From NCBI RefSeq assembly GCF_000812665.2, contig NZ_CP014327.1:3997501-4061500 (forward strand): a DNA stretch of 64,000 nt. The letters are read 5' to 3'. The notes under the pieces are model-generated. The model did no database searches. It saw nothing but the letters and a program-made list of their open reading frames with translations, and was not told the DNA's origin. Made by a program: the position numbers and the translations under genes. Below are positions 1 through 9,286 of this stretch, in pieces (positions within the stretch are counted from its first letter, which is position 1; the number at the start of each line of letters is the position of its first letter). Source of the stretch: Falsihalocynthiibacter arcticus. Lineage in GTDB: Bacteria > Pseudomonadota > Alphaproteobacteria > Rhodobacterales > Rhodobacteraceae.

Positions 1-531
1 CCACGGGCCGGGTGTGCAAGTGGTGGCCAACGTGCCATGCGCGGGTCCTGTGCCCCCGCCGAGCATTGTCGTCACACCAGAATGCAGCGCGTCTTCCATT
101 TGTTGCGGACAAATAAAGTGAATATGGCTATCAAACCCACCCGCCGTCAAAATACGCCCTTCGCCTGCGATAATCTCCGTTCCGGGGCCAATGATAATAT
201 CCACATTGGATTGGGTATCCGGATTGCCCGCCTTTCCAATCGCCGCGATAAACCCACCACGCAAACCCACGTCTGCCTTGTAAATCCCTGTCGTGTCGAC
301 AATGAGGGCGTTGGTAATTACCGTATCCATGGCTCCGCCAGCCCTCGAAATTTGGCTTTGCCCCATGCCGTCACGGATGACTTTGCCGCCACCGAATTTC
401 ACTTCCTCACCATAGGTCGTCAGGTCGCGTTCCACCTCGATGATCAAATCCGTATCCGCCAACCGGACGCGGTCGCCTGTGGTTGGCCCATACATATCGG
501 CATAGGTCGCGCGTGAAATTTTCGCAGGCAT
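1..531 (-). CDS. ureC: Urease subunit alpha, N-terminal part (cut by window edge)
   Basis: The first 177 codons of the catalytic subunit of urease, the cytoplasmic nickel enzyme that hydrolyses urea to ammonia and carbamate. Reading leftward it begins [20 protein letters not shown], typical of UreC. The motif [12 protein letters not shown] near codon 140 supplies two of the nickel-binding histidines. The rest of the protein (family length about 570 aa) lies beyond the left edge, so completeness cannot be judged. The start is ATG 531-529, with AAAGGAAAG just upstream as ribosome binding site. It follows ureB by 75 bases and is the last urease gene visible; ureE, ureF and ureG would be expected further left. 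Confidence 0.97.
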   Translation of the reverse strand, partial: MPAKISRATYADMYGPTTGDRVRLADTDLIIEVERDLTTYGEEVKFGGGKVIRDGMGQSQISRAGGAMDTVITNALIVDTTGIYKADVGLRGGFIAAIGKAGNPDTQSNVDIIIGPGTEIIAGEGRILTAGGFDSHIHFICPQQMEDALHSGVTTMLGGGTGPAHGTLATTCTPGPW

Positions 532-606
532 TGGCTTTCCTTTAATTTCCGTCCCATTGACCGCAGTGCGGCGGGAATCTCTTCTCTCGAATTATGTCAT
601 CTCGCT

Positions 607-912
607 TCAAAGCGGCCCCATAACCTTTTGATTAAAACCATAGATTTCGCGCTTACCCCCGAGCGGAACCAAGGTCACTTCGCGTCTTTGCCCAGGCTCG
701 AAGCGCACGGCCGTACCCGCAGCAATGTCCAACCGCATGCCGCGTGCCACCGCGCGATCAAAATCCAAAGCGGAATTCGTTTCTGCGAAATGATAGTGGC
801 TTCCGACTTGAACGGGTCGATCGCCCGTATTGGCGACCATGCAGACGCGTGTTTGCGCGCCAGCATTTAGGGTTATGTCGCCGTCGACGGTGAATATCTC
901 TCCCGGGATCAT
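607..912 (-). CDS. ureB: Urease subunit beta
   Basis: A 101-aa structural subunit of urease. It begins MIPGEIF and holds the family's conserved stretch around [11 protein letters not shown], near residues 37-47. The length is normal for a stand-alone bacterial beta subunit; in some other lineages it is fused to gamma. It lies between ureA and ureC in the usual order and is probably co-transcribed with them. No oddities seen. Confidence 0.97.
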   Translation of the reverse strand: MIPGEIFTVDGDITLNAGAQTRVCMVANTGDRPVQVGSHYHFAETNSALDFDRAVARGMRLDIAAGTAVRFEPGQRREVTLVPLGGKREIYGFNQKVMGPL

Positions 913-931
913 GGCTGCTCCTCCTTTGTAT

Positions 932-1234
932 CTATCGAATGGGATGGTGAACGGTCACAAGCTTTGTGCCGTCGGGAAATGTAGCTTCGACCTGCACGTC
1001 GTGGATCATTTCAGCGATACCCTCCATGCATTGATCGGCCGTAATTACATGCGCGCCAGCTTCCATCAGATCCGCCACCGAGCGCCCATCTCGCGCACCT
1101 TCGACAACGTAATCCGTAATAATTGCGATCGATTCAGGGTGGTTCAGCTTCACCCCACGCGCGAGGCGTCCGCGTGCGACAATCGCCGCCAGACTGATTA
1201 GGAGTTTATCTTTTTCTCTTGGGCTTAGGTTCAT
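932..1234 (-). CDS. ureA: Urease subunit gamma
   Basis: A 100-aa small urease subunit starting [17 protein letters not shown], with the standard continuation [15 protein letters not shown] and the C-terminal [15 protein letters not shown]. Full length for the family. It sits 8 bases downstream of ureD and 19 bases upstream of ureB, so ureD-A-B-C is one transcription unit. Confidence 0.97.
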   Translation of the reverse strand: MNLSPREKDKLLISLAAIVARGRLARGVKLNHPESIAIITDYVVEGARDGRSVADLMEAGAHVITADQCMEGIAEMIHDVQVEATFPDGTKLVTVHHPIR

Positions 1235-1242
1235 TTTCTTCC

Positions 1243-2100
1243 CTATTTTTGCCAGACACGCGGCAGTGGATCGACGCGCAATTCATTTAAAACTTTCGCC
1301 ACGACACGCTGCAACGGCCATCCGTCATCCGCAAACAGCCGAATAATGAGCTTTCCGTTCCATCCGCTTGCCGCCGCTGTGACATCCGAAAAAGTGGATA
1401 GAATAGAGCGGACGGGCCCAAGGGCGTCCTGTGCTTGCGGTGCAAATAACGCGATTGTCGCAAGAGCGCGCGCGCCAGAAAGCGTAGCTGCGCGCTTGGG
1501 GTGTGTGAAGTTGCGCTTATCCAGCGCAAAGGGTTCAATCCATTCTGGGCGCCCGTTAACACGTACCTCCCGCCAATCCGAAAAGGTTGCATTAACGAGC
1601 GTTTCCCCCATCGCTGCGCGCCCCAAAATCACGGTTTCAACCATAAGAAACTCAGCATCAGAAGCCAAATCTACAAGCGTCTTGCGCGCCATATTGGAGC
1701 CTTCAAACAGGATGGTTTCCTGAGGCAGCCAATCCAAACGCGCCCCAGCACCCACGGTCAAATTCACATCTACCCGCCCCGTGCCACTCACGGATTGATA
1801 GGCACGTTCAGCGGTTTGGGTCGTCGCATTCACCCGCGCGCCCGCGCCGACATCAAGACCATACGAGATGTGGTCGCCCCCCGTGACGCCGCCCGCCGTG
1901 TTCAAAAACACGATTTCCGGCGTGGGCGCATGGATTTTTGGTAGGAACACTTTTGCGGACCCAGATTGGTGCAAATCTTTCAAACGGATTCGTCCGGACA
2001 CAGCGTGAACCGAGGCAAAACCTCGCCCAAACATGCGCTGCAATCTAGGCGATGCTGTGCATTCAGACCCGCTCTCTATTTGTGCCTCTAAATCCAGCAT
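1243..2100 (-). CDS. ureD: Urease accessory protein UreD
   Basis: A 285-aa chaperone that, with UreF and UreG, inserts nickel into the urease active site. The family-typical block [12 protein letters not shown] lies near residue 66, followed by [11 protein letters not shown]. The frame is open upstream to 2232, but the residues there (many Phe, Ile and Cys) do not look like UreD. ATG 2100-2098 is preceded by GAGGGGTT as ribosome binding site, so I start there. First gene of the urease operon, divergent from pyrC. The urea ABC transporter genes that often sit upstream in this group are absent on this side. Confidence 0.93.
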   Translation of the reverse strand: MLDLEAQIESGSECTASPRLQRMFGRGFASVHAVSGRIRLKDLHQSGSAKVFLPKIHAPTPEIVFLNTAGGVTGGDHISYGLDVGAGARVNATTQTAERAYQSVSGTGRVDVNLTVGAGARLDWLPQETILFEGSNMARKTLVDLASDAEFLMVETVILGRAAMGETLVNATFSDWREVRVNGRPEWIEPFALDKRNFTHPKRAATLSGARALATIALFAPQAQDALGPVRSILSTFSDVTAAASGWNGKLIIRLFADDGWPLQRVVAKVLNELRVDPLPRVWQK

Positions 2101-2306
2101 AACCCCTCGTTTCGCGAGAAACTTAGGCAGCAGGTATGCCGCCAGCAAGATAATGGGCGATCGCTCACGCACTTGTGCCGAAAAAATATGCCTGAGCACA
2201 AAAAATAGGCGGAAAATTATACAACAGGTCACTCCCTAATCGTTTCATGAAAACAAACCTGCAATCCACGCTGGAAAAACCTGCATTAATTGTGTAGCGC
2301 AAGAAT
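2101..2306. promoter_or_regulatory. Divergent intergenic region between ureD and pyrC
   Basis: About 206 bases that must hold promoters for both the urease operon (leftward) and pyrC-pyrE (rightward). On the minus strand a perfect TATAAT lies at 2221-2216, but I see no good -35 box at normal spacing. An inverted repeat TTGTGC-N17-GCACAA spans 2173-2201. No known operator was recognised. Confidence 0.4.
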
Positions 2307-3344
2307 ATGACCCAAAAACTCACGCTCAAACGCCCCGATGATTGGCACCTCCACCTGCGCGATGGCGCAATGCTTAAAGCGGTGCTGCCTGAAACCACCC
2401 GCCATTTTGGGCGTGCGATCATTATGCCAAACCTCGTTCCACCCGTTGTGACGAGCGCTCAGGCCTTGGCCTATCGGGATCGCATTCTCGCGGCTCTGCC
2501 CGAGGGAAGCGAGTTTACGCCTTTGATGACCCTCTATTTGACGGAGCAAAGCGACCCAGACGATATCGCCGCAGCCTATGCGAGCGGGTTGATTTCCGCC
2601 GTGAAACTCTACCCTGCCGGAGCCACCACGAATTCCGCAAGTGGCGTCAGCGATTTTGACAAAGTGCGCCCTGCGCTGGAAAAAATGGCCGAGATTGGCC
2701 TGCCTCTTTGCCTGCACGGAGAAGTCACTGACGCTGAGGTCGACATTTTTGACCGCGAAGCTGTTTTCATCGACCGCGTCCTTGATCCAATCCGTCGCGC
2801 AACCCCGGGCTTGAAAACGGTGATGGAACACATCACCACCAAGGACGGCGTCGATTACGCAAAATCGCAGGACAATTTGGGCGCAACAATCACCACGCAC
2901 CACCTTGTGATCAACCGAAACCACATCCTCGTGGGCGGCATCAAGCCCCACTATTACTGCCTTCCCGTAGCAAAACGCGAAACGCACCGCGTCGCCCTTC
3001 TTGAAGCCGCAACCAGTGGCGATACACGGTTCTTCCTTGGAACAGACAGCGCACCGCATACCGACCTCCTCAAAGAGAACGCCTGTGGATGTGCGGGATG
3101 TTTTACGGCCACGAATACAATGTCGATCCTTGCGGAAGTCTTTGAAAAGGCGGGCGCATTAGACCGGTTAGAGGGCTTCACTTCGCTGCACGGCCCCGCT
3201 TTTTACGGCCTTCCCGTAAATGACACAACGCTCACCCTGACCAAGGGCGCGCCCGTTACATACCCTTCAAAAATCGAAGTCGGCGCGGAAACCGTCACCG
3301 TCTTTGACCCCGGCTTCCCCCTGCATTGGACCGTCACCGCCTAG
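2307..3344 (+). CDS. pyrC: Dihydroorotase
   Basis: A 345-aa zinc enzyme of pyrimidine synthesis that interconverts N-carbamoyl-aspartate and dihydroorotate. It matches the E. coli-type (about 345 aa) class. Visible metal-site motifs are HLHLRDG at residues 14-20, the lysine of SAVKLYPAG (the carbamylated bridging residue), HGEV, TTHHLV and the aspartate of GTDSAPH. Nothing is missing. pyrE follows 19 bases later, so the two consecutive-pathway genes are probably one operon. Confidence 0.97.
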   Translation: MTQKLTLKRPDDWHLHLRDGAMLKAVLPETTRHFGRAIIMPNLVPPVVTSAQALAYRDRILAALPEGSEFTPLMTLYLTEQSDPDDIAAAYASGLISAVKLYPAGATTNSASGVSDFDKVRPALEKMAEIGLPLCLHGEVTDAEVDIFDREAVFIDRVLDPIRRATPGLKTVMEHITTKDGVDYAKSQDNLGATITTHHLVINRNHILVGGIKPHYYCLPVAKRETHRVALLEAATSGDTRFFLGTDSAPHTDLLKENACGCAGCFTATNTMSILAEVFEKAGALDRLEGFTSLHGPAFYGLPVNDTTLTLTKGAPVTYPSKIEVGAETVTVFDPGFPLHWTVTA

Positions 3345-3363
3345 CGAAAACAAAGGACCCGTC

Positions 3364-4041
3364 ATGATCCCAACATCCCATACCGACGCCACCGAAATTG
3401 CGCGTCTTACCGCGAAAATGCTCTTGGAAATCAAGGCGGTACATTTCAACGCGCGGGAGCCGTTCACCCTCGCGAGCGGCCTTCCCAGCCCGACATATAT
3501 CGATTGCCGCAAGCTGATTTCCTATCCCCGCATTCGCAGCACTTTGATGGATTTCCTGACCATCACGGTCATGCGCGACGCGGGTTTTGAAGCCTTTGAC
3601 AACGTGGCTGGTGGCGAAACCGCAGGAATCCCCTTTGGCGCATTGGTCGCCGAACGCATGGCCCTCCCGATGAGCTATGTGCGCAAAAAAGCCAAAGGCT
3701 ATGGCCGCAACGCGCGGATCGAAGGCGAAATGACGGAAGGCCAACGTGTTTTGCTCGTCGAAGACCTCACAACCGATGGCGGCAGCAAATTGTCGTTTGT
3801 CGATGCCATTCGCGAAACGGGCGCGACCTGTGCGCACACAGCGGTTATTTTTTACTACGGGATTTTCCCAGAAACCGAGAAAACCCTCGGCGACCATGGG
3901 ATTCAGCTGCACCACCTCTGTACGTGGTGGGATGTTTTGGCCGAAGCCAAAGATTCTGGTGCCTTTGATGCGGAAACCTTAACCGAAGTCGAAGCCTTCC
4001 TCAACGACCCACGTGGTTGGCAGGACGCTCACAAAACTTAA
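3364..4041 (+). CDS. pyrE: Orotate phosphoribosyltransferase
   Basis: A 225-aa enzyme that joins orotate to PRPP to make orotidine 5'-phosphate. The PRPP-binding signature [14 protein letters not shown] is present near residue 129, and the [10 protein letters not shown] block provides catalytic basic residues. The frame is open upstream to 3304, but ATG 3364 has AAAGGA six bases before it and gives the family N-terminus. It lies directly downstream of pyrC. Confidence 0.97.
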   Translation: MIPTSHTDATEIARLTAKMLLEIKAVHFNAREPFTLASGLPSPTYIDCRKLISYPRIRSTLMDFLTITVMRDAGFEAFDNVAGGETAGIPFGALVAERMALPMSYVRKKAKGYGRNARIEGEMTEGQRVLLVEDLTTDGGSKLSFVDAIRETGATCAHTAVIFYYGIFPETEKTLGDHGIQLHHLCTWWDVLAEAKDSGAFDAETLTEVEAFLNDPRGWQDAHKT

Positions 4042-4063
4042 AACGATATTAATGAGATCTAAT

Positions 4064-4104
4064 CCATATCTAGGCGAAATGTCGACAGACATGCCCAGAT
4101 ATGG
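4064..4104. repeat. Imperfect 12-bp inverted repeat between pyrE and dnaB
   Basis: CCATATCTAGGC (4064-4075) and GCCCAGATATGG (4093-4104) pair at 11 of 12 positions. An inner ATGTC/GACAT pair extends the stem. No T tract follows, so it is not a textbook intrinsic terminator. It could end the pyrCE transcript by another route or be a structured or operator element before dnaB. Confidence 0.55.
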
Positions 4105-4114
4105 TGAATCAAGG

Positions 4115-4123
4115 TTATCCACA
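4115..4123 (+). promoter_or_regulatory. Consensus DnaA box upstream of dnaB
   Basis: TTATCCACA is an exact match to the strong bacterial DnaA-binding consensus. It lies about 70 bases before the dnaB start and 11 bases after the inverted repeat. A 9-mer can occur by chance, so function is inference. Confidence 0.4.
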
Positions 4124-4191
4124 GCTTTATACAATTTGCGACTTCCATGAAGTTTGCGCTAAGCAGACACCCAATCCGGTCGGGGAATCAA

Positions 4192-5700
4192 ATGAACGAA
4201 ATCGTACCAGTCAACAATGGCGCGGGGCTTCCTGCAACGAGTGCAGAAGCGTCGGAGTTAAGTGCACAACCGCATAATATTGAGGCGGAACAGCAGCTTT
4301 TGGGTGCGATTCTCACCAACAACGAGGTGTTCGACCGCGTGGCTTCTGTTATCAATGCCACGCATTTCTATGAGCCGACTCACGCGCGAATCTACGAGCT
4401 CGCGTCGCACCGTATTGCTAAAAATATGAACGCGTCACCAGTGACCCTGAAGGCGTTCATGGAAGACGATGAGGGCCTCAAAGAACTTGGTGGACCCGCG
4501 TATTTGGCGCGTCTTGCAGGCGCGGCGATTTCCAGCTTTGCGGCGCGCGACTATGCGCAAATTATCTATGATTTGGCGATCCGTCGCGAGCTTATGGGGC
4601 TAGGCCGCGAGATCATGGACAAAGCGGCAAATGTAAATGTCGCGAGCGAACCCAAAGAGCAGATTGTTGAAGCCGAACAGGCGCTTTATGCAATGGCCGA
4701 GCAAGGGCAAACAGAGAGCGGATTTCAATCCTTCCTCAAGGCTGTGACCGAAGCCGTAACTGTTGCCAATACCGCTTATCAGCGAGAAGGCGGCATGTCT
4801 GGTATCTCTATGGGATTGATAGATATGGACAAAATGCTGGGTGGCTTACACCGCTCCGACCTTTTGATCCTTGCCGGACGCCCCTCAATGGGGAAAACCT
4901 CACTGGCCACCAACATCGCCTATAACATCGCCAAAGCCTATAAAAAGGGCAAGAAACCTGACGGAACTGAGGGTGCAATTCAAGGCGGCGTTGTAGGGTT
5001 CTACAGCCTCGAGATGTCCGCCGAACAACTCGCCACACGGATTCTTTCGGAGGCCGCGGAGGTCCCGTCTGGCCAAATTCGCAACGGTGACATGACCGAA
5101 GAAGAGTTCCGCCGATTTGTGGAAGCCGCCAAAAAACTCGAATCCTGCCCGCTTTATATCGATGACACGCCCGCCCTGCCGATCTCGCAATTGGCGGCGC
5201 GTGCCCGTCGTTTGAAACGGACGCATGGGCTGGACGTGCTGATTGTGGACTACCTTCAACTCGTGCGCCCCGCCACCGCCAAAGACAGCCGCGTAAACGA
5301 AGTTTCCGAGATCACGCAAGGGCTTAAGGCCATTGCCAAGGAACTCGATATTCCCGTCATCGCCCTCTCCCAGCTCAGCCGTGGCGTTGAAAACCGCGAA
5401 GACAAACGCCCCCAACTTTCCGACCTTCGGGAATCGGGTTCGATTGAGCAAGACGCCGATGTGGTGATGTTTGTGTTCCGCGAAGAATATTACAAAGAGC
5501 GCGAAAAACCGGGCGATCACGAGCTGGACAAAATGGCTGCGTGGCAGGAAGAAATGGATGCGCTCCATGCGAAGGCCGAAGTTATTATCGGCAAGGCGCG
5601 TCACGGGCCAATCGGCCACGTCGAGCTTTCGTTTGAAGGGCAGTTCACCCGCTTTGGCAATCTTGTCAAAGCATGGCAAAGCGAACCCAACGGCTATTAA
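4192..5700 (+). CDS. dnaB: Replicative DNA helicase DnaB
   Basis: A 502-aa hexameric helicase that unwinds DNA at the replication fork. The N-terminal domain begins at the block [14 protein letters not shown]. The RecA-like domain has Walker [10 protein letters not shown] near residue 229, Walker B in VLIVDYLQL, and the DnaB block [16 protein letters not shown]. The frame opens at 4147, but ATG 4192 is preceded by GGGGAA and gives the N-terminus I expect for roseobacters. No intein is seen. A DnaA box and an inverted repeat lie upstream; alr follows after 70 bases. Confidence 0.97.
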   Translation: MNEIVPVNNGAGLPATSAEASELSAQPHNIEAEQQLLGAILTNNEVFDRVASVINATHFYEPTHARIYELASHRIAKNMNASPVTLKAFMEDDEGLKELGGPAYLARLAGAAISSFAARDYAQIIYDLAIRRELMGLGREIMDKAANVNVASEPKEQIVEAEQALYAMAEQGQTESGFQSFLKAVTEAVTVANTAYQREGGMSGISMGLIDMDKMLGGLHRSDLLILAGRPSMGKTSLATNIAYNIAKAYKKGKKPDGTEGAIQGGVVGFYSLEMSAEQLATRILSEAAEVPSGQIRNGDMTEEEFRRFVEAAKKLESCPLYIDDTPALPISQLAARARRLKRTHGLDVLIVDYLQLVRPATAKDSRVNEVSEITQGLKAIAKELDIPVIALSQLSRGVENREDKRPQLSDLRESGSIEQDADVVMFVFREEYYKEREKPGDHELDKMAAWQEEMDALHAKAEVIIGKARHGPIGHVELSFEGQFTRFGNLVKAWQSEPNGY

Positions 5701-5770
5701 TTTATGCACCATTGTCTCGCCTTTCGATTTCCCCTTGCCAGCCCGTGTGCCAATCGTCAGAACCATCTCC

Positions 5771-6820
5771 ATGTCGACAGGTAAACTCAAAATTGATCTC
5801 AACGCGCTGGTAGATAACTGGCGCGTTCTCGATGCCCTCACTGAAGCTTCGGTTGAAACGGCGGCGGTGGTGAAAGCGAACGGATATGGCTGCGGGGCGG
5901 AGCGCGTCGCCAAAGCTCTTCTCCATGCCGGCGCCCGCACCTTTTTCGTGGCAACGGCCAACGAGGGCGCCCAAGTGCGGCAAGCCGTTGGGCCCAATCC
6001 AAAAATCAACTTGTTTTCCGGACATATGGCCGGCGCGACAGATATGATTCACGACATGCAACTGACACCGATGCTTAATTCTGTGGCCCAGTTGACCCGC
6101 CATTTCGAAGCCCTGCCCGGTGCGCCGTTCGGTATCCAACTTGATACGGGCATGAGCCGTCTGGGCATGGAAGCCGCCGAATGGCACGCTGTGCGCGACA
6201 TTGCATTAGAGCGATCCCCGACCCTTGTGATGAGCCATTTGGCCTGCGCCGACGAGCCAAATCACTCGGCGAACGATGCACAATTGCAAAACTTTCGCGC
6301 CATGACAGAAGGTGTGCAGGCGCCGCTTTCCTTGTCGGCCACAGGTGGTATTTTCCTATCGTCCGAGTACCACTTTGATTTGGTGCGCCCCGGTATTGGC
6401 CTCTATGGCGGTGCGCCTTTTGATGCCGCCAGCCCCGTGGTTCACCTGTCGTTGCCCGTGATTCAAACGCGGGATTTGGACGTGGGCGAAACCGTGGGCT
6501 ATGGATGTACTTGGCAGGCCGAAGTTCCCAGCAGGATTGCCACGCTATCATCGGGCTACGCCGACGGATTGCCACGCGCTCTTAGCAACAACGCGACCCT
6601 CTGGTTTGGCGATATTCCCTGCCCGCTGGTAGGCCGTGTTTCGATGGATTTGATCACGGTCGACGTCACCCATTTAACCGAACACCCCGATCAACTCGAC
6701 ATCCTGTGCAGACACCAAGGCGTTGACGACTTAGCGCTTTCTGCAGGAACCATTGGCTATGAAATCCTGACCTCCCTTGGCTCTCGCCACGCGCGGCGCT
6801 ATGGCGAAGTTCTTTCATGA
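5771..6820 (+). CDS. alr: Alanine racemase
   Basis: A 349-aa PLP enzyme making D-alanine for peptidoglycan. The PLP lysine lies in [11 protein letters not shown] near residue 34. The second catalytic base, a tyrosine, lies in VGYGCTW. The C-terminal block [14 protein letters not shown] is intact. ATG 5771 was chosen because it gives the family N-terminus ([16 protein letters not shown]); no strong ribosome binding site precedes it, and an in-frame GTG at 5747 is an alternative. It ends in an ATGA overlap with the mlaE-type gene, so the two are translationally coupled. Confidence 0.95.
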   Translation: MSTGKLKIDLNALVDNWRVLDALTEASVETAAVVKANGYGCGAERVAKALLHAGARTFFVATANEGAQVRQAVGPNPKINLFSGHMAGATDMIHDMQLTPMLNSVAQLTRHFEALPGAPFGIQLDTGMSRLGMEAAEWHAVRDIALERSPTLVMSHLACADEPNHSANDAQLQNFRAMTEGVQAPLSLSATGGIFLSSEYHFDLVRPGIGLYGGAPFDAASPVVHLSLPVIQTRDLDVGETVGYGCTWQAEVPSRIATLSSGYADGLPRALSNNATLWFGDIPCPLVGRVSMDLITVDVTHLTEHPDQLDILCRHQGVDDLALSAGTIGYEILTSLGSRHARRYGEVLS

Positions 6821-7607
6821 TTCTGCGCGCGATGGCTTCGCCTCTGGCGGCCTTGGGGCGTGCGGCCATGGGCTTCATGGCGTCCATTGGACGAGTGTCG
6901 ATTTTTGCATCCCAAGTTGCGGGTCATACATTTCGCCAGCCATTTTACGTTAAAGAACTCCTGCAATCCCTTCTGAATATTGGATATTTAAGCCTTCCCG
7001 TCGTTGGATTGACTGCGATTTTCACGGGCGGGGCTTTGGCGTTGCAAATCTATGCGGGCGGTGCACGGTTTTCGGCCGAAGCAGTCGTTCCGCAAATTGT
7101 CGCCATCGGTATGGTGCGTGAACTAGGGCCCGTTTTGGTCGGCCTTATGATCGCCGCACGCGTGACCTCCTCGATTGCCGCCGAGATCGCCACCATGCGG
7201 GTGACCGAACAAATCGACGCCCTTGTGACGCTTTCGACGCACCCGATTAAGTATCTTGTTGTACCTCGGGTGGTTGCTGCGTTGATTACCGTTCCGTTGC
7301 TTGTGGCGGTGGGCGATATCATCGGCATTTTCGGGGGTACTTGATTGGAACCGGCAGCTTGGGGTTCAATTCCGCCGCCTACCTCCATAATACGATGAAT
7401 TTCCTTGAACCACTGGACATCATTTCTTCCCTCGTCAAAGGTGCGGCTTTCGGAGTTATTTCCGCTTTAATGGGATGCTACTATGGTATGAATTCCGGTC
7501 GCGGGGCTCAAGGGGTTGGTCGCGCAACCAAAGGTGCAGTCGAAGCCGCGGCCGTGTTAATTTTGGCGGCAAACTTCCTCCTAACAAACGTGTTTTTCAC
7601 CATATGA
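6817..7607 (+). pseudogene. mlaE: MlaE-type lipid ABC transporter permease, frameshifted at a G tract
   Basis: Integral-membrane permease of the Mla family, which moves phospholipids between outer and inner membrane. The first frame (6817-7344) runs through the conserved GMVRELGPVLVGLMIAARV block to IIGIFGG and then hits TGA. The second frame continues with YLIGTGSLGFNSAAY and the normal C-terminus, ending at 7607. Adding one G to the run of five at 7333-7337 restores a continuous 263-aa protein. It overlaps alr and mlaF by ATGA, which argues for a gene still under selection and so for a sequencing error. No mlaD-type gene is adjacent. Confidence 0.88.
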
Positions 7608-8350
7608 TTACGCTCTCAAAAATCCATAAAACCTTTGATTCCAACCAAGTATTGCGCGGTGTCGACTTACAGGTCCCGCGCGGTGAAAGCATGGTCATTA
7701 TTGGTGGTTCTGGAACGGGAAAATCCATATGCATCAAATGCATCCTTGGGCTTGTCACCCCAGATTCTGGTGAGATCATCGTGGACGGGCAAAACGTCGA
7801 AACCGCCGAGCGGGATGCTTTCCTTGCGCGTTTTGGCATGTTGTTTCAGGGCGGCGCGCTCTTTGATTCTATGCCTATATGGCAGAATGTGGCGTTTCGC
7901 CTTTTGCGCGGCGGCCTAAAACGGCCAAAAGCCGAAGCCCGCGAAATTGCCATTGAAAAACTGCGTCGTGTAGGCCTTTCCCCCGATGTGGCCGATCTTT
8001 TTCCCTCTGAACTTTCAGGTGGCATGCAAAAACGTGTGGGCTTGGCGCGTGCAATTGCCGCCGAACCCGAGATTATCTTCTTTGACGAACCCACGACGGG
8101 TCTAGATCCAATTATGTCTGGTGTTATCAACGAGTTGATACGTGAAATCGTTGTCGAAATGGGGGCAACCGCGATCACAATCACCCACGATATGTCCAGC
8201 GTCCGCGCCATTGCCGACAAAGTTGCCATGCTGCATAATGGCGTTATTCAATGGACAGGTCCGGTCGCGCAAATGGATCAAAGCGACGATCCTTATCTCA
8301 CCCAATTTATCAGCGGCAGCGCACATGGCCCTATCGAATCTGTTCGATAG
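7604..8350 (+). CDS. mlaF: MlaF-type lipid ABC transporter ATP-binding protein
   Basis: A 248-aa cytoplasmic ATPase that powers the MlaE-type permease. Walker A is GGSGTGKS near residue 38, the signature is LSGGMQKR, and Walker B is IIFFDEPTTGLDP; the switch histidine follows in ITITHD. The earlier open frame to 7475 is out-of-gene reading inside mlaE. ATG 7604 overlaps the mlaE stop as ATGA. Function in phospholipid transport is inferred from the family. Confidence 0.93.
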   Translation: MITLSKIHKTFDSNQVLRGVDLQVPRGESMVIIGGSGTGKSICIKCILGLVTPDSGEIIVDGQNVETAERDAFLARFGMLFQGGALFDSMPIWQNVAFRLLRGGLKRPKAEAREIAIEKLRRVGLSPDVADLFPSELSGGMQKRVGLARAIAAEPEIIFFDEPTTGLDPIMSGVINELIREIVVEMGATAITITHDMSSVRAIADKVAMLHNGVIQWTGPVAQMDQSDDPYLTQFISGSAHGPIESVR

Positions 8351-8449
8351 GGCCAATAAATTTCAAAATTTATCTAGACCCTTAACCATTTGTTAGGGAA
8401 GATTAGCCAAATTCAGACTGGGTTAGAGTCTAGAACGGAGGCCTTAAAA

Positions 8450-8779
8450 ATGACGATCACCGAACTTTATCTCAGGCTGTTTTTTGTCGCTGCTCCCGCG
8501 ATTGTGACCTATTTTGCAGCGCGCCGCGTTTTGCATTCCCGTAGCGATCACTGGGCCGTATATATTATTAACGTCGCATGGGGTGCCTATGTGACGGTGT
8601 ATATTGGTCGAGATATTTTGTTGGCGACGTCCCTCCCTATTGAAGCCTTTGCTGTTGCCACCACCCCTGTGGTTTTCTGGATTGCGACCGTGGCGTTTTG
8701 CAATCGGCGCAACAATTCCACCCGTCGTTACGCTTCATCGCATAAACGTCCGTCAGACGAGCACGAATTCTCGATTTAG
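8450..8779 (+). CDS. Small membrane protein of unknown function
   Basis: A 109-aa protein I do not recognise. It shows three probable membrane helices (about residues 5-26, 34-58 and 66-86) and a polar, basic C-terminus rich in Arg, Asn and Ser. ATG 8450 has GGAGG a few bases upstream (8437-8441). It stands alone in the 476-base gap between mlaF and the PqiA-like gene, in the same direction. A short inverted repeat TCTAGAC/GTCTAGA (8373-8379 and 8428-8434) lies in its leader. Confidence 0.7.
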   Translation: MTITELYLRLFFVAAPAIVTYFAARRVLHSRSDHWAVYIINVAWGAYVTVYIGRDILLATSLPIEAFAVATTPVVFWIATVAFCNRRNNSTRRYASSHKRPSDEHEFSI

Positions 8780-8826
8780 CAGAGCACCTCTTGAAATGCC
8801 TGCGGTAAGCTGCGACCTCTACGCGT

Positions 8827-9273
8827 ATGAAAGTTCTGCGTATTGCCAACCTTTTGTTGCTTATTGCCTTTCCAATCGCGTGGTTTGCTCCGCTTTTGCG
8901 AGCGGGCTTGCTTCCACTGTTCAGATTGTCGGAAATATCGGTCGTTTCGGGGCTGCAAAGCCTGTGGAAGACGGACATGTTTCTTGCCCTTTTGGTGACG
9001 GTCCTCGCGCTTTTGGCCCCCTACCTCAAAACCGTCGGACTGGCGCTTGTGCAGTTTGATCTTTTGGATCGACGTGTCCTCCCTGCGTTACGCGTTCTTG
9101 GGAAATTGGCGATGGCTGATGTTTTCCTGCTCGCGCTCTATATTGTGGTGGTCAAAGGCATCGGAGTTGGGCGGGTCGAGACAGGCTGGGGCCTCTATGC
9201 CTTCACCGGATGCGTTCTCGCGAGTTTTGCGATTTCTTTTGCAACTGAGAGCTTGGAAAAGCGCGCGGCTTAG
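8827..9273 (+). CDS. PqiA-like (paraquat-inducible protein A family) membrane protein
   Basis: A 148-aa inner-membrane protein with four likely helices. The layout, with a first helix ending in a Trp-Phe-Ala-Pro turn, a central loop KTDMFLALL and LADVFLLALYIVVVKG-like helices, matches short PqiA-domain proteins. In enterobacteria PqiA works with MCE proteins in lipid transport, which fits the nearby Mla pair, but the specific role here is inference. No cysteine motif of the full-length PqiA is seen. Confidence 0.72.
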   Translation: MKVLRIANLLLLIAFPIAWFAPLLRAGLLPLFRLSEISVVSGLQSLWKTDMFLALLVTVLALLAPYLKTVGLALVQFDLLDRRVLPALRVLGKLAMADVFLLALYIVVVKGIGVGRVETGWGLYAFTGCVLASFAISFATESLEKRAA

Positions 9274-9286
9274 GCAATAACCCCTT

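Noticed and set aside
2173-2201. NtrC site before the urease operon
   Set aside because: The dyad is TTGTGC-N17-GCACAA, with half-sites in the wrong order and spacing for NtrC, and no sigma-54 -24/-12 pair was seen.
4147-4191. Earlier start for dnaB
   Set aside because: The extra 15 residues do not look like DnaB and ATG 4192 has a better ribosome binding site.
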